DNA of 64,000 bases from Phytobacter palmae (GCA_900112785.1 FONB01000006.1:124001-188000), one strand, 5' to 3'; shown: positions 26,914-38,516, counted from the stretch's first letter. Program-made: numbers and translations. The notes: generated from the sequence alone by a model not told the origin.

Positions 26914-27636
26914 ATGAATAAAGTGATATTAATTACCGGCGCATCCAGCGGGATTGGAGAAGGTATTGCCAGAGAGCTAGGAAATGCAGGCGCGAAGGTA
27001 TTATTGGGGGCTCGCAGACTGGAGCGTATCGAAACTATTGCCGACGAAATACGCAGTGAGGGGGGTATTGCCCTGGCGCGGGAATTAGATGTCACCAGCC
27101 GCCCATCAATGGCGGCCTTTGTGCAGGCAGCGCTTGAACAATGGGGCCGAATCGACGTGCTGATCAATAATGCGGGCGTTATGCCGCTTTCCCCGCTTGC
27201 TGCCGGCAAACAGGATGAGTGGGAACGCACTATCGACGTGAATATAAAAGGAGTGCTCTGGGGGATTGGCGCGGTTCTTCCTGTCATGGAAGCGCAGGGC
27301 TCCGGTCAGATAATCAATATAGGTTCTATTGGCGCCCTTGCTGTGGTGCCAACCGCCGCCGTCTATTGCGCTTCAAAATTCGCAGTACGCGCGATTTCAG
27401 ATGGTTTACGTCAGGAAAGTTCGAATATTCGCGTGACCTGTGTCAATCCTGGCGTGGTCGAAAGTGAACTGGCCTCAACCATTACCCATACGGAAACGAA
27501 AGCAGCGATGGACGTATACCGTTCTGTTGCACTTAAACCTGCGGATATTGCCCGTGCCGTGCGGCAGGTCATCGAGGCTCCAGAGAGTGTTGATACAACA
27601 GAAATAACCATCAGACCAACGGCATCTCCCAACTGA
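26914..27636 (+). CDS. Classical short-chain dehydrogenase/reductase
   Basis: A 240-residue classical SDR. The cofactor motif is TGASSGIG (residues 8-15), followed by GARRLERIE, whose arginines after strand 2 suggest NADPH. NNAG and the catalytic Ser (INIGSIGA), Tyr and Lys (VYCASKFAV) are intact. AAGGAG lies 7 bases before the ATG. It is divergent from the LysR gene and probably its target. Relatives include broad NADPH carbonyl reductases; the substrate cannot be told. Confidence 0.9.
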   Translation: MNKVILITGASSGIGEGIARELGNAGAKVLLGARRLERIETIADEIRSEGGIALARELDVTSRPSMAAFVQAALEQWGRIDVLINNAGVMPLSPLAAGKQDEWERTIDVNIKGVLWGIGAVLPVMEAQGSGQIINIGSIGALAVVPTAAVYCASKFAVRAISDGLRQESSNIRVTCVNPGVVESELASTITHTETKAAMDVYRSVALKPADIARAVRQVIEAPESVDTTEITIRPTASPN

Positions 27637-27926
27637 ATTACCTGACTGATGACTGCCGTTAATGTTTTTTATTTTGTACTGGATATGACCGGAGCATATT
27701 CGTCCCCCGGGTCTGCAGCCATCAAGGATAAGGAATAGCTTATCTCGCCTGTTGGTTTGCAGGCCCTGGTAATAACGCCGGTTTAGACTCCGGCTATGCG
27801 CGGAGTGCGCCGAATGTCCTGAAATATCTGGAGTAATATATGTGTTAAGGGAATAAAGAAACCCACCAGTGAGAGCTGGAAAGATGAGCCGGAAAGCAGA
27901 GTTCTGAGATATTTCCGGCTCGCAAC
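27637..27926. other. Intergenic stretch with convergent-end hairpin
   Basis: About 290 bases between convergent SDR genes. A perfect 10-bp inverted repeat, GAGCCGGAAA (27886-27895) and TTTCCGGCTC (27912-27921), lies just past the stop of the minus-strand SDR and is the likely terminator for one or both genes. No gene seen. Confidence 0.55.
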
Positions 27927-28646
27927 TTACCAGGGTGTTCTGCCGTCAGGCCCTGTAAACGTTCCTGATTCATATCCTGCCAGCGCATAGTTAACCGGCA
28001 GCTTCGCCCCCTCATCTGGCGTCATTGTTCCATAGCCCGTGAGGTCCGTTTTCACAAACCCCGGACTGATGGAGTTAACCGTTATGCCAGTACCCTTTAG
28101 TTCCTCGTTCAGTTGAACGGTAAGCATATTCAGAGCGGCCTTCGAGGCGTTGTAGCCAATGAACTGCGCGGCATAATAGGTGGAGGTCGGGTCACCGTTC
28201 AGCGCAAGGGAGCCTAAAGAACTCGACACGTTGACTATCCGGGCCGCTGGTGCAGCGCGCAGCAGCGACATCATTGCCTGGGTCACTGCCAGGGTCCCGA
28301 TAAAATTCGTTTCCATTACCTGGCGAACGGCCTCAATGGCAGCTTTGCCCGGGGGGCCATCTGCATGATCAAATACGCCGGCGTTGTTTACCAGAATGTC
28401 CAGCCTGCCAAATTCAGCGTGAATCAATGAAGCCGCAGCGACAATGCTGTCATGCCGGGTGATATCGAGCTCACAATATTGCGCGGACAGCCCCTGCGCC
28501 TTTAGCGCTTCAACAGCGGCGCGACCTCGCTCGTTATCCCGCGCCCCCATAATAACAATCACGCCCGCCTGCGCCAGTTGACGCGCAATCTCAAAACCAA
28601 TGCCTTTATTAGCTCCGGTAACCAGAGCGATGCGTTGCTCATTCAT
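27927..28646 (-). CDS. SDR-family carbonyl reductase-like oxidoreductase
   Basis: A 239-residue classical SDR. TGANKGIG (residues 10-17) precedes GARDNERG, an NADPH-type cofactor loop. NNAG, NVSSSLGSL and a catalytic Y/K pair in GYNASKAALN are present, and the C-terminal TGPDGRTPW is typical of the plant/bacterial carbonyl-reductase-like group. The GANKGIG form and the long insertion before the Tyr (STYYAAQFIGYNASK) fit that group. It is divergent from a TetR gene with 67 bp between the starts, the usual layout for a TetR-repressed detoxifying reductase. Substrate unknown. Confidence 0.9.
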   Translation of the reverse strand: MNEQRIALVTGANKGIGFEIARQLAQAGVIVIMGARDNERGRAAVEALKAQGLSAQYCELDITRHDSIVAAASLIHAEFGRLDILVNNAGVFDHADGPPGKAAIEAVRQVMETNFIGTLAVTQAMMSLLRAAPAARIVNVSSSLGSLALNGDPTSTYYAAQFIGYNASKAALNMLTVQLNEELKGTGITVNSISPGFVKTDLTGYGTMTPDEGAKLPVNYALAGYESGTFTGPDGRTPW

Positions 28647-28713
28647 CGATTATTTCCTCCGTACGCGATGAAGAGTTAATATATGAAGCATTATTCAGCT
28701 TTGGAATTCGCTT

Positions 28714-29349
28714 TTGGCCACCTCCAGCCACATCTCCTTAAAGCCCCGCAGAATGCCGCGTCAGGCTCGTGCAGCAGTGACAATGGACGCTATTTTTGAA
28801 GCGACTATTCAGCTTCTGGTTACGGACGGCATACACAGACTCACAACCACTCGCGTCGCCGAGCGGGCAGGCGTGTCCGTAGGAACGATGTATCAGTACT
28901 TTCCCCACAAAGAATCTCTGGTTTATGCCCTGAATGAACGTTATTTAGCCGCGCTTGCCGACAGGATTGAAATCACCTGTCACAACCAGCGTGGCGCGAC
29001 GGTTAGCGCCATGACTGAGTCCTTAATCACAACCTACTGGCAGGCTAAAACAGAGCGCATTGAAGTGACAAAAGCGCTCTATCGCTCGGTGGCAGAGCTT
29101 GATAACCAGCCGCTGATTGACACGTTTGCCAGCCGGGTAAACCGCGCGACGATGGCGATGTTTGAGAGCGCCAGTGACATGAAGTTTCAGGATGTCAGCA
29201 ACGTCAACCTGACGCTTATCACCGTCATATTTGGCACCGTGCGCAATCTGTTTGAGCAGGATCTGACTGCGGCACGTTCCGGCACCGTGCTCCGACAGCT
29301 CCTCATCATGTGCAATGCCTATCTTGAAACCATCAGCACGGTTGAGTAA
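28714..29349 (+). CDS. TetR-family transcriptional repressor
   Basis: A 211-residue TetR regulator. The helix-turn-helix lies in VAERAGVSVGTMYQYFPHKESLVYAL (about residues 46-72) and the ligand domain is all-helical. The start is uncertain: a TTG at 28714 has GGAA 8 bases upstream, while the first ATG (28753, MPRQARAAVTMDA) has no clear ribosome binding site; the true start lies at one of these. It is divergent from the carbonyl-reductase-like SDR gene and probably represses it and itself. Confidence 0.88.
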   Translation: MATSSHISLKPRRMPRQARAAVTMDAIFEATIQLLVTDGIHRLTTTRVAERAGVSVGTMYQYFPHKESLVYALNERYLAALADRIEITCHNQRGATVSAMTESLITTYWQAKTERIEVTKALYRSVAELDNQPLIDTFASRVNRATMAMFESASDMKFQDVSNVNLTLITVIFGTVRNLFEQDLTAARSGTVLRQLLIMCNAYLETISTVE

Positions 29350-29836
29350 TGGTGTGTGGTGAGATCAAACATATAAATAAGTCTTAATTAAAATTATCGC
29401 GAAAATCTCTCAACGCTAAATTTGTATATTCTGTATGCGCAAAGTAGCGCGTAAGGAAATCGAAATTTAAGAGAGGCGATTTTATTAAAGAGACGATGTT
29501 CAACGACCACCGCTTTTTGTCTGTTGAAAATCTCTTGCAAAGCCAGATTTTCCTCAGTGATATTAATGTTGTAATTTATTACCGCTCCTGTCTTTTACTA
29601 TTGGGCCTATATTCAATTACAGTCTTATTAACTGGTGTTATGTCATCTGACTGAATATAACCTCAATTTCGCAAAATTTCGGTTAATATAAATAGACTCC
29701 TTTTCGCTCTATTTTCAATAAGATTATTGCGGCGTTGCTTGAGGTTGCCGTAACCAAAGCTTTGTCATCAGAAGTCACACCCGTTGAGTTTAAGAACCAA
29801 AAGTACCAAAACCATACGGGTGGTCTCCTTTCAGGA
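29350..29836. other. Gene-free stretch between tetR and silA
   Basis: About 490 AT-rich bases between convergent genes. Short hairpins occur, such as ACCATACGGGTGGT near 29810-29823, but there is no clear T-run terminator. No gene, RNA or repeat is recognised. It may mark the left border of the sil locus. Confidence 0.4.
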
Positions 29837-32800
29837 TTATGAAACGCTTTTTCTGTATCTGCGCAGCCAGATTAATTTATAGGCAGCGGGAATAATGAAC
29901 AGGGAGAGCAGCGGAGCCGTAATCATCCCACCAATCATTGGCGCAGCAATACGGCTCATGACTTCTGAGCCCGCTCCGGTTCCCCAGAGAATGGGCAGCA
30001 GACCTGCAATAATCACCGCTACGGTCATGGCTTTTGGCCGGACACGGAGTACGGCGCCATGATAAAGAGCGTCATCAAGACCTTGCGGCGTAAAAGTCTC
30101 ACGGCGGGATAATTCCGGGTGAGCTTCAATGGCATGACGCAGGTACATCAGCATGACCACCCCAAACTCTGCCGCCACCCCGGCCAGCGCGATAAATCCG
30201 GTTCCGGTCGCCACTGACATATGGAAGCTCTGCCAGTACAGGAACCATATTCCACCGACAAGTGCGAACGGCAGACTCATCAGAATGAGTAAGGCTTCAT
30301 CAACCCGACGGAATGCCAGAAACAATAGAACGAAAATGATCATCACGGTCATCGGCACCATCAGTTTCAGCTTTTTATTGGCATGCTCCAGCAATTCAAA
30401 CTGTCCGGAAAATGAGACACTGGTCCCCGGTTTTAATTTAACGTTCTGGCTGATAACCGCCTTAAGATCGTTTACAACCGACACCATATCCCTGCCACGC
30501 GCATCAATATAAATCCAGCTGGCAGGTCGGGCATTTTCTGTTTTCAACATGGTTGGCCCGGAGACAACATTAATGTCAGCGACATCACCGAGGGTAATTT
30601 GTTGCTTCATCGGCGTCAGAACAGGCATCTGCTTTAGAGCCTGCGGACTGTTCCGGTAATCCTGGGGATAGCGGATATTAACCGGATACCGTGCCACGCC
30701 TTCAACCGTTTCACTTACCATCGCGCCGCCGATGGCTGAGGAGACAAAGAGCTGCACATCCCCCACCGTCATGCCGTAACGGGACGCTTTCTCCCGGTTT
30801 ATATCGACGTCTATGTAACGTCCACCTTGCAAACGTTCTGCAAGAGCAGAAACCACACCCGGCACGGTTTTGGCGACAGCTTCGATACTTTGTGCTGTCG
30901 CGTCAATATCCGACAGAACGGTTCCGGACACCTTGATACCTATCGGACTTTTGATCCCGGTTGAGAGCATATCAATACGGTTACGAATGGGCGGCACCCA
31001 GAGGTTAGCCAGGCCTGGCAAGCGAACCGTTGCATCGAGCTCTTCGATAATTTTGTCGAGCGTCATCCCGGGGCGCCACTGATCCTGTGGTTTCAGTTGA
31101 ATGGTGGTTTCTACCATCTCAAGGGGTGCTGAATCCGTTGCAGTCTGCGCTTTGCCTGTTTTGCCAAAAACAGAGGCGACTTCCGGAACGGTTTTGATCA
31201 ATTTGTCAGTGGTTTGTAAGAGTGCAGCAGCTTGTCCCGGAGAGACCCCTGGCAACGTCGACGGCATATACAGCAGGTCACCTTCATTTATCTTAGGCAG
31301 AAACTCCCCACCCATCTGACTGAGTGGCCAGATAACCGTAAAGATGGATAAAGCGGCAACCAGCAGGGTTGTCTTCGGCCAGTGGAGCACCCGAAGCAAT
31401 AAAGGATGATAGGCTTTGATCAGCAGCCGGTTCAGTGGGTTACTGGTTTCCGCAGGAATTTTTCCTCTGATCCACAATCCCATCAGGATAGGGATAACGA
31501 CGATCGCCAGCGCAGCTGCTCCCGCCATGGAATAGGTTTTCGTGAAGGCCAGTGGACCAAATAACCGCCCTTCCTGCCCTTCCAGAGTAAAAACAGGGAT
31601 GAACGATAATGTGATGATTAACAGGCTGATAAACAGTGCGGGCCCCACTTCAACAGAGGCGTTGGTGATAACTTTCCAGCGGGAGGCGTTGTCAATCTGC
31701 TCTCCCGGATGCTGATGATCCCACTCTTCCAGCCGTTTATGCGCATTTTCAATCATGACGATGGCAGCATCCACCATCGCCCCGACGGCAATGGCTATCC
31801 CCCCCAGCGACATAATATTGGCGTTCAGGCCCTGGAAGTGCATGACGATAAAGGCGATACAAAGGCCAAGCGGCAGAGAAATGATCGCAACCAGCGCAGA
31901 GCGCACATGCCAGAGAAATAATGCGCAGACAATGGCAACAACAATAAATTCTTCAAGGAGTTTTTGGCTCAGATTATCAATTGCCCGATCGATTAACTGG
32001 CTACGATCGTAGGTGGTCACAATCTCCACACCTTCTGGCAAACTGGCCTTTAGCGTCTCCAGCTTATCTTTTACGGCCGTGATAACTTCCCGCGCATTTT
32101 TTCCCGATCGCAGGATCACGACCCCACCGGCAACTTCACCCTCCCCGTTCAGGTCCGCAATTCCGCGACGCATTTCCGGCCCCGTCTGTACGCGGGCAAC
32201 GTCACGCAGATAAATGGGGACTCCGTTTTCACCGGTTTTCAGGACAATGTTATTGAAATCTTCAATGTTCCGGAGATAGCCGCTGGCCCGTACCATGTAC
32301 TCCGCTTCCGCGATTTCAACGGATGAGCCACCGGCCTCCTGGTTGGATGATTCAAGCGCCTGTTTAACATCAGACAGCGTAATACCGTACTGGGCCAGTT
32401 TCATCGGATTCACCTGAACCTGATACTGCTTCACCACGCCGCCCACAGACGCAACCTCTGCGACGTTCGGGATGGTTTTCAGTTCAAATTTCAGGAACCA
32501 GTCCTGCAGGGAGCGCAATTCCGAGAGATCGTGTTTTCCACTGTGATCGACCAGAGCATATTCAAATATCCAGCCCACCCCCGTGGCATCAGGGCCAATT
32601 TCAGAACTCACGCCGCCAGGCAGTTTCCCCTGAACCTGATTAAGGTATTCAAGTACGCGGGACCGGGCCCAGTACAGATCGGTTCCGTCTTCAAAAATGA
32701 CATACACATATGAATCACCGAACTGGGAAAAACCGCGCACAGTCTTTGCGCCCGGCACCGAGAGCATAGTGGTGGTGAGCGGATACGTAACCTGATTTTC

Positions 32801-32983
32801 AACAATCTGCGGGGCCTGGCCTGGATAGCTGGTTTTAATAATCACCTGCACATCAGATAAATCAGGTAGCGCATCCACAGGGGTGTTAATGATAGTCCAG
32901 GTTCCCCAGACGCTGAGGAAAAGCGCCCCCATCATGACCAGGAAACGGTTGGCGACTGACCGCCGGATAATCCATTCAATCAT
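29837..32983 (-). CDS. silA: Silver/copper RND efflux pump, inner-membrane subunit
   Basis: SilA/CusA is the proton-driven heavy-metal RND pump that exports Ag(I) and Cu(I) through a trans-envelope complex with SilB and SilC. The protein has 1048 residues, the SilA length (CusA 1047), starts [14 protein letters not shown] and ends KKSVS-like (RYRKSVS). The proton-relay aspartate lies in [19 protein letters not shown], and the heavy-metal signature [15 protein letters not shown] is present. Methionines needed for the metal path are frequent in the periplasmic loops. GAGGAGG is 5 bases before the ATG at 32983; the frame is open to 33112. It is last in silCFBA, 10 bp after silB. Confidence 0.96.
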   Translation of the reverse strand: MIEWIIRRSVANRFLVMMGALFLSVWGTWTIINTPVDALPDLSDVQVIIKTSYPGQAPQIVENQVTYPLTTTMLSVPGAKTVRGFSQFGDSYVYVIFEDGTDLYWARSRVLEYLNQVQGKLPGGVSSEIGPDATGVGWIFEYALVDHSGKHDLSELRSLQDWFLKFELKTIPNVAEVASVGGVVKQYQVQVNPMKLAQYGITLSDVKQALESSNQEAGGSSVEIAEAEYMVRASGYLRNIEDFNNIVLKTGENGVPIYLRDVARVQTGPEMRRGIADLNGEGEVAGGVVILRSGKNAREVITAVKDKLETLKASLPEGVEIVTTYDRSQLIDRAIDNLSQKLLEEFIVVAIVCALFLWHVRSALVAIISLPLGLCIAFIVMHFQGLNANIMSLGGIAIAVGAMVDAAIVMIENAHKRLEEWDHQHPGEQIDNASRWKVITNASVEVGPALFISLLIITLSFIPVFTLEGQEGRLFGPLAFTKTYSMAGAAALAIVVIPILMGLWIRGKIPAETSNPLNRLLIKAYHPLLLRVLHWPKTTLLVAALSIFTVIWPLSQMGGEFLPKINEGDLLYMPSTLPGVSPGQAAALLQTTDKLIKTVPEVASVFGKTGKAQTATDSAPLEMVETTIQLKPQDQWRPGMTLDKIIEELDATVRLPGLANLWVPPIRNRIDMLSTGIKSPIGIKVSGTVLSDIDATAQSIEAVAKTVPGVVSALAERLQGGRYIDVDINREKASRYGMTVGDVQLFVSSAIGGAMVSETVEGVARYPVNIRYPQDYRNSPQALKQMPVLTPMKQQITLGDVADINVVSGPTMLKTENARPASWIYIDARGRDMVSVVNDLKAVISQNVKLKPGTSVSFSGQFELLEHANKKLKLMVPMTVMIIFVLLFLAFRRVDEALLILMSLPFALVGGIWFLYWQSFHMSVATGTGFIALAGVAAEFGVVMLMYLRHAIEAHPELSRRETFTPQGLDDALYHGAVLRVRPKAMTVAVIIAGLLPILWGTGAGSEVMSRIAAPMIGGMITAPLLSLFIIPAAYKLIWLRRYRKSVS

Positions 32984-32993
32984 CGTCGCCTCC

Positions 32994-34283
32994 TCAATGA
33001 CCTGAATGTGCGTTGTCAGGTTGGATCGACATATTCGGCATCGTTTCAGGATGGCGCATACGCTCCAGTGCTCCGGTAATATTGGCTTCGGAGTCAATAA
33101 GGAACAGACCACTCACTACCACCGTATCTCCTTCATTCAGGCCAGTGCCAATGCCCGTCTGCTGCTGTGACTCGTGCAGAACTTTAACCATTTTGGGGAC
33201 AAAACGGCCTGCATCATCGACAGTAATTACGCGCTGCTCTTTCCCGGTATCTATCACGGCCTGGCTCGGAATGAGCAGCATCTCCTGGCTTTGTGTATTC
33301 AGTTTCAGCCAGGCATTCATGCCAGGCTTAAGGAGTTCGTCCCTGTTAGTTACCTGAAGACGGACCTGCAACGTGCGGGTGGTTTGATCCACACTGGGAA
33401 GGATGTTCCATTTTTCGACATGGAATGTTTTGTCCGGATAGGCCGGTACCGATATTTCAAACTGTGATGTATCTTTCAGCAGATAGGCGATGGATTCGGG
33501 CACTGCCGCGCTGATCCAGACCGGGTCCATCCCCTGTATCTGCGCCACTACTTTATCTTTCGAAATATTCATTCCGCTACGCAGATCAAACGCAGTAATG
33601 ACGCCATCTATAGGCGCCTTAATGGTAAAACGGGTCTGGATACTCCGGGTTGTACGCAGCCTCTGGATATCCTCTTCCGGCATACCCGCCAGACGAAGCC
33701 GTTCCAGCACACCTTTAATTTGCGTGGACGTACCTCCGGTGCCGGATAAGAGGAGAAACTCACTTTGTGCCTCCACCCATTGCGGAATGGTGATATCGAT
33801 AAGAGGAGTGCCTTTTTTGACATGATCCCCAATCGTCAGGGGATACACTTTTTCAACGAAGCCGTCAGAACGCGCTTGCACAATGACAAACTGATATTCG
33901 TTATAACTCACGTTGGCTGGGATTGTCTGGGAATAATTCAGCGTTCCGCGGGTGACTTTTTGCGTTTTTAATCCAAGGTTCTGGACCTGGGTCGGATCAA
34001 TACGAATACCATCACTGCTTTTCTCGCCGTTTTCATCAGCATATTTGGGAATCAGATCCATATCCATAAAGGGTGATTTACCGGGTTTATCAAATTTGGT
34101 ATCTGGTTTCATTGGGTCATACCAGAAAAGAACCTTTCGCTCCGATGCCGTCTTTTCTGTTTTCTCGCTTTTCATTATTTTTTCAGATGAGCTTAGATAA
34201 TGATAAGCAGTAACAGATATCAGCCCTCCTGCTATGAGACTGCTGATAATCATTGCAGCATTTTTTATCTTTGAAGAAGCCAT
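32994..34283 (-). CDS. silB: Silver/copper efflux periplasmic adaptor (membrane fusion protein)
   Basis: SilB/CusB bridges the RND pump and the outer-membrane channel and passes metal from the chaperone SilF. The protein has 429 residues, with an N-terminal membrane anchor at ~9-27 ([20 protein letters not shown]). A heavy-metal-binding segment follows ([20 protein letters not shown], then [10 protein letters not shown]). The adaptor core has lipoyl-like, hairpin and barrel parts ([34 protein letters not shown]). It is third of four genes in the operon; a 112-bp gap separates it from silF. Confidence 0.95.
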   Translation of the reverse strand: MASSKIKNAAMIISSLIAGGLISVTAYHYLSSSEKIMKSEKTEKTASERKVLFWYDPMKPDTKFDKPGKSPFMDMDLIPKYADENGEKSSDGIRIDPTQVQNLGLKTQKVTRGTLNYSQTIPANVSYNEYQFVIVQARSDGFVEKVYPLTIGDHVKKGTPLIDITIPQWVEAQSEFLLLSGTGGTSTQIKGVLERLRLAGMPEEDIQRLRTTRSIQTRFTIKAPIDGVITAFDLRSGMNISKDKVVAQIQGMDPVWISAAVPESIAYLLKDTSQFEISVPAYPDKTFHVEKWNILPSVDQTTRTLQVRLQVTNRDELLKPGMNAWLKLNTQSQEMLLIPSQAVIDTGKEQRVITVDDAGRFVPKMVKVLHESQQQTGIGTGLNEGDTVVVSGLFLIDSEANITGALERMRHPETMPNMSIQPDNAHSGH

Positions 34284-34395
34284 ACAATTTCCCGCTAAAA
34301 AATCAAACCCCTGGCATATGCATCTGATTGTTAATGCATAGAGATGGCCTTATGAATATTCAGACACACATGATGCACTCTCTCCTGACTGTCGA

Positions 34396-34749
34396 TCAGG
34401 ATTGGGTCTCTTTAATGCTTTTGAGCAAAGAGATATTTCCTTGCTGAACAAAAGTAAAATCAACGTGGCTGCCAGTTTTCAGCGCAGTAATACTTTCGTC
34501 AGCATTAAGGAAGGTGAAGCGCATGGTCATTGCTGGCCAGCCGATGGCAGGGATAGCTTCATGGGAAATGGTGATTTTTTTACTGTTAAGGTCAATGTCT
34601 TTTATAATACCTGTCCCCTTGATAATTTGTTGTGGCACAGCGTCCCCGGCAGTATTCATTTCGCCGTGCTGATGTTCCTCAGCATGAATGCCTGCGGAAA
34701 AGAGTACGGAGAGAGCACCAAATAAAATTGCTTTAAGTGAGTTACGCAT
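34396..34749 (-). CDS. silF: Periplasmic Cu(I)/Ag(I) chaperone
   Basis: A 117-residue precursor with a signal peptide (MRNSLKAILFGALSVLFSAG, cleaved near IHA) and an OB-fold CusF domain. The metal site is visible in ITISHEAIPAIGWPAMTM: one His, the capping Trp and two Met, as in CusF. It delivers metal to SilB. The frame is open to 34791, but the signal peptide begins at 34749 with AGGAAA upstream. It lies 29 bp after silC. Confidence 0.94.
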   Translation of the reverse strand: MRNSLKAILFGALSVLFSAGIHAEEHQHGEMNTAGDAVPQQIIKGTGIIKDIDLNSKKITISHEAIPAIGWPAMTMRFTFLNADESITALKTGSHVDFTFVQQGNISLLKSIKETQS

Positions 34750-34778
34750 TTTTAAATTTCCTGTTTGATTGAATAAAT

Positions 34779-36164
34779 TTACTCTACCCACCCGCCACCC
34801 AGTGCGGTGAAGAGATTAATTTCATTGACCTGTCGGGAATAGATAAGGTCGAGAATGGCTTGCTGCGTTGCGAACAGTGAGCGTTCTGCATCAAGCACTT
34901 CTATGTAACTAACGGCACCACTGGAATATAATCCTCTGGCACGCTGGAGGGTTATTTGTAACGAGTCAAGATAACGCTGCTGAGAGGCAAGTTGCTGGCT
35001 GATGCTGTCTCGCAGCGCGAGCGTATCGGCAACGTCCTTAAAGGCTGCCTGAATTTTTTGTTCGTAATTGACAACTGCCTGTTGCTGGCGAATTTCAGCC
35101 AGCTTCAGATTGGCTTTGTTCCTGCCAGCATTAAATATGGGGATTTCAATTTTAGGGATAAAATTCCACATCCCGCCGGCAGATGTGAAGAGACTGGACA
35201 ACTCCGTACTGCTTGCAGAAAGACCACTTGTCAGGCTAATGGACGGGAAAAAGGCCGCACGTGCAGCGCCAATATTGGCATCAGCCGCTTTCAGTTGATA
35301 TTCCGCCTCCATAATATCAGGGCGCTGAAGCAGGATTTGTGATGAAAGGTTCGCGGGCAGTTTTACTGGCTTGATAGCATTGTCTTTCATCCCTTTTTCT
35401 GACGCAAGCGCCCGATAAGTTCCCAGAACAAGTTGCAGTGCATTATTTGCCTTTGCCAGATCGCCTTCTCTTTTTGCAATCTCTGCGCGGGTGCTTTCAA
35501 TTTGCCCCCGCGCCTGTTCAAGCGCCAGAACATTCGTACTCCCGGTTACCAGTTGTTGCTCAACGAAAGCCCAGGACTGTTCATAATTTTTCAGCGTTTC
35601 CCGTGCGATACGAAGTTGCTCATAAGCAAGTTGCTGGCTGAAATAACTCTGTGAAACGTTAGACACAAGCAGAATATGTACGGCACGACGAGCTTCTTCG
35701 CTGGCAAAATAGTTCTGTCTGTCAGACTCGCTCATATTCCTGAGTTTGCCGAAAAAATCGAGTTCATAGTTGAGATCCACGCCAGCGTCGTACTGCTGAG
35801 TTGTCGGTTTGTCACTTTTCAAACCACCGTTATAAGTGATACCTGACGATGCATTCAGTTGTGGATAACGGTCCGCATTCGTCACGTTATATTGCGCCCG
35901 AGCCTCTTCAACCTTCAGAGTGGCCATTTTCAAATCACGATTATTATTCAGTGCCTCCGCGATCAAGCGGGTAACCTGGGGGTCGACAAAAAAGTTACGC
36001 CATCCGGCGTCCTGATAGCCGTTCATCGCGGGCGTCAGGTTGTTGCGGGAAAGGGAAAATTGTTGTGGTACCGGCGCTGCCGGGCGCTGATACTCAGGTG
36101 CCAGTGAGACGCAACCTGCCAGAATCAATATTGTGCTGATGCTAAGTAGTTTTAATTTGAGCAT
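34779..36164 (-). CDS. silC: Outer-membrane channel of the Sil/Cus efflux system
   Basis: A 461-residue TolC-like outer-membrane factor of the NodT/CusC lipoprotein class. The signal peptide MLKLKLLSISTILILAGC has the lipobox LAGC with C18. Two OEP repeats follow, with long helical stretches such as ARAQYNVTNADRYPQLNASS and RPDIMEAEYQLKAADANIGA. The length equals SilC/CusC. It is the first gene of silCFBA and is divergent from silRS. The upstream region contains the SilR box that should activate it. Confidence 0.95.
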   Translation of the reverse strand: MLKLKLLSISTILILAGCVSLAPEYQRPAAPVPQQFSLSRNNLTPAMNGYQDAGWRNFFVDPQVTRLIAEALNNNRDLKMATLKVEEARAQYNVTNADRYPQLNASSGITYNGGLKSDKPTTQQYDAGVDLNYELDFFGKLRNMSESDRQNYFASEEARRAVHILLVSNVSQSYFSQQLAYEQLRIARETLKNYEQSWAFVEQQLVTGSTNVLALEQARGQIESTRAEIAKREGDLAKANNALQLVLGTYRALASEKGMKDNAIKPVKLPANLSSQILLQRPDIMEAEYQLKAADANIGAARAAFFPSISLTSGLSASSTELSSLFTSAGGMWNFIPKIEIPIFNAGRNKANLKLAEIRQQQAVVNYEQKIQAAFKDVADTLALRDSISQQLASQQRYLDSLQITLQRARGLYSSGAVSYIEVLDAERSLFATQQAILDLIYSRQVNEINLFTALGGGWVE

Positions 36165-36266
36165 GTCGTTTCTCGCCCAGGCACCCCTGGTAAATGGTTC
36201 AAGCGATATACGCAAAAAGAATGAAGCTACTGTAACGACAGCACTCTGTTTGACGGGTGACAGGAT

Positions 36267-36284
36267 AATGACAATGTTGTCATT
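36267..36284. promoter_or_regulatory. SilR/CusR box in silC-silR intergenic region
   Basis: AATGACAA-TG-TTGTCATT is a perfect palindrome matching the published CusR copper box pattern of E. coli. It lies between divergent silC and silR. TAGAAT at 36321-36326 is a fitting -10 for silR, about 45 bp from the box centre, so one site can serve both directions. Confidence 0.85.
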
Positions 36285-36353
36285 TTTACTTTAAGCCGTT
36301 GATAACAGACTTACGCTCACTAGAATGGCAGGGAAAGGCTTACAGGGGATAAG

Positions 36354-37034
36354 ATGAAAATACTGATCGTTGAAGATGAAATCAAAACAGGTGAGTACCT
36401 CAGCAAAGGACTTACCGAGGCCGGATTCGTGGTCGATCACGCCGACAATGGTCTGACCGGATATCATCTCGCCATGACGGCAGAATATGATTTACTGATA
36501 CTGGATATCATGCTCCCCGATGTGAATGGCTGGGATATCATACGCATGCTTCGTACTGCGGGTAAGGGAATGCCGGTGTTATTACTCTCGGCCCTCGGTA
36601 CTATCGAGCATCGGGTCAAAGGACTTGAGCTTGGTGCAGATGATTATCTGGTTAAACCCTTTGCGTTCGCCGAACTTCTGGCGCGTGTCAGAACTCTCCT
36701 GCGACGAGGTAATACGGTGATATCTGCAAGCCAGTTTACGGTTGCCGATCTGACGCTTGATCTTGTGTCAAGGAAGGTCAACAGGGCAGGAAACCGTATT
36801 CTGTTAACCAGTAAAGAGTTCAGCCTGCTCGAGTTTTTCATTCGTCACCAGGGAGAAGTGTTGCCCCGCTCCCTGATAGCATCCCAGGTCTGGGACATGA
36901 ATTTTGATAGTGACACTAACGCAATTGACGTCGCGGTAAAGCGGCTTCGGGCGAAGATAGACAATGATTACGAACTGAAACTGATCCAGACGGTCCGCGG
37001 CGTTGGATACATGCTGGAGGTCCCGGATGCCTGA
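36354..37034 (+). CDS. silR: OmpR-family response regulator of silver/copper efflux
   Basis: A 226-residue response regulator. The receiver domain is residues 1-~115, with phospho-acceptor D51 in [10 protein letters not shown], acidic VEDE at 7-9 and K in LVKPF. The OmpR-type winged helix is ~125-222 ([20 protein letters not shown] near the end). It senses through SilS and activates silCFBA and, by the second box, the DUF305 gene. AGGGG lies 7 bases before the ATG. Its end overlaps silS by 8 bp. Confidence 0.95.
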   Translation: MKILIVEDEIKTGEYLSKGLTEAGFVVDHADNGLTGYHLAMTAEYDLLILDIMLPDVNGWDIIRMLRTAGKGMPVLLLSALGTIEHRVKGLELGADDYLVKPFAFAELLARVRTLLRRGNTVISASQFTVADLTLDLVSRKVNRAGNRILLTSKEFSLLEFFIRHQGEVLPRSLIASQVWDMNFDSDTNAIDVAVKRLRAKIDNDYELKLIQTVRGVGYMLEVPDA

Positions 37035-38502
37035 CAAACCCTCCAGACGTCCATTCTCTCTTGCCCTGAGGCTGACTTTTTTTATCAGCCTCTCCACGAT
37101 AATGGCTTTTATCGCATTTACCTGGTTCATGCTGCATTCCGTTGAAAATCATTTTGCCGAACAGGATGTCAGCGATCTGCAGCAAATTAGCGCCACGATG
37201 CACCGTTTATTGCAATCTCCTGCTGAAACTGATGAGAAAAAGATCAATAAAATTAAGGAATCGATAGCCAGTTACCGCAACGTTGCCGTTTTGCTTCTTA
37301 ATTCCCAGGGCGAGGTATTGTTCAGTTCGGCGCAAGGGGCAGCATTACGCCCGGCCGTGAATACGACAGATTTCAGCGAGCATAGCCGCGCGCGGGATGT
37401 TTTTCTCTGGACAGTGGAAGATCCTGCCCGACCGATGAACTCCTCCTCTGAGATGAAAATGGAAACCTACAGGATAATTGCCTCCTCCGGGGTGACGGCA
37501 TTTCAAGGGAAGAACCAGAACTACGTCATGCTTATCGGGCTCTCCATCAATTTCCATCTTCACTATCTCGATGCGCTGAAAAAGAATCTGGTTGCCATTG
37601 CCGCTGTCATCAGCCTGCTGATCATTCTCATTATACGGATTGCCGTTCGCCAGGGTCACCTGCCCCTGCGTAACGTCAGCAATGCGATCAAAAATATCAC
37701 CTCTGAAAATCTTGATGCCAGGCTTGAACCGTCACGCGTTCCCATTGAGCTGGAACAACTGGTCATCTCATTCAATCATATGATTGAAAAGATTGAGGAT
37801 GTCTTTACCCGCCAGGCCAATTTCTCTGCGGATATCGCCCACGAAATCAGAACCCCTGTCACCAATCTGGTGACGCAAACCGAAATTGCACTGAGTCAGG
37901 AGCGGACACAGAAGGAGCTTGAGGATGTGCTTTACTCGAGCCTTGAAGAGTATAACCGGATGACAAAGATGGTCAGCGATATGCTTTTCCTGGCACAGGC
38001 TGACAATAATCAGTTGATTCCTGACAGGGTAATCTTTGATTTGAGTACGGAGGTCATTAAAGTTTTTGATTTCTTCGAAGCCTGGGCGGAAGAGCGCAAC
38101 ATAACGCTGAGGTTCAATGGTATACCCTGCCTGATAGAAGGGGATCCGCAGATGTTCAGAAGAGCAATCAACAATCTGCTATCCAATGCATTGCGCTATA
38201 CACCGGAGGGTGAGGCAGTAACCGTTTCGATCAGAAAAGAGGAAAGCCATTTTGACCTCATCATCGAAAATCCGGGAAAACCCATTCCTGAGGAACATTT
38301 GCCAAGACTGTTTGACCGCTTTTATCGGGTGGACCCCTCAAGGCAAAGAAAAGGAGAAGGCAGCGGTATTGGTCTTGCCATTGTGAAATCAATCGTGACC
38401 GCACACCACGGAAAAGTCCACGTGGAATCGGATGTTCATTCAACACGTTTCATATTATCAGTACCAGGACTCGACAGCGTAAACTCAGCTAGCCCGCACT
38501 GA
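37027..38502 (+). CDS. silS: Membrane sensor histidine kinase for silver/copper
   Basis: A 491-residue kinase, the SilS length. A membrane helix at ~14-36 is followed by a periplasmic sensor domain (~37-185) and a second helix at ~190-210 ([20 protein letters not shown]). Then come HAMP, the H box with H272 in [10 protein letters not shown], the N box [15 protein letters not shown] and the G boxes including [12 protein letters not shown]. It phosphorylates SilR on Ag(I)/Cu(I) exposure. The ATG at 37027 overlaps the silR stop and gives the known N-terminus; the longer frame from 37003 is not used. Confidence 0.95.
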   Translation: MPDKPSRRPFSLALRLTFFISLSTIMAFIAFTWFMLHSVENHFAEQDVSDLQQISATMHRLLQSPAETDEKKINKIKESIASYRNVAVLLLNSQGEVLFSSAQGAALRPAVNTTDFSEHSRARDVFLWTVEDPARPMNSSSEMKMETYRIIASSGVTAFQGKNQNYVMLIGLSINFHLHYLDALKKNLVAIAAVISLLIILIIRIAVRQGHLPLRNVSNAIKNITSENLDARLEPSRVPIELEQLVISFNHMIEKIEDVFTRQANFSADIAHEIRTPVTNLVTQTEIALSQERTQKELEDVLYSSLEEYNRMTKMVSDMLFLAQADNNQLIPDRVIFDLSTEVIKVFDFFEAWAEERNITLRFNGIPCLIEGDPQMFRRAINNLLSNALRYTPEGEAVTVSIRKEESHFDLIIENPGKPIPEEHLPRLFDRFYRVDPSRQRKGEGSGIGLAIVKSIVTAHHGKVHVESDVHSTRFILSVPGLDSVNSASPH

Positions 38503-38516
38503 TTTTATGTAATAAA

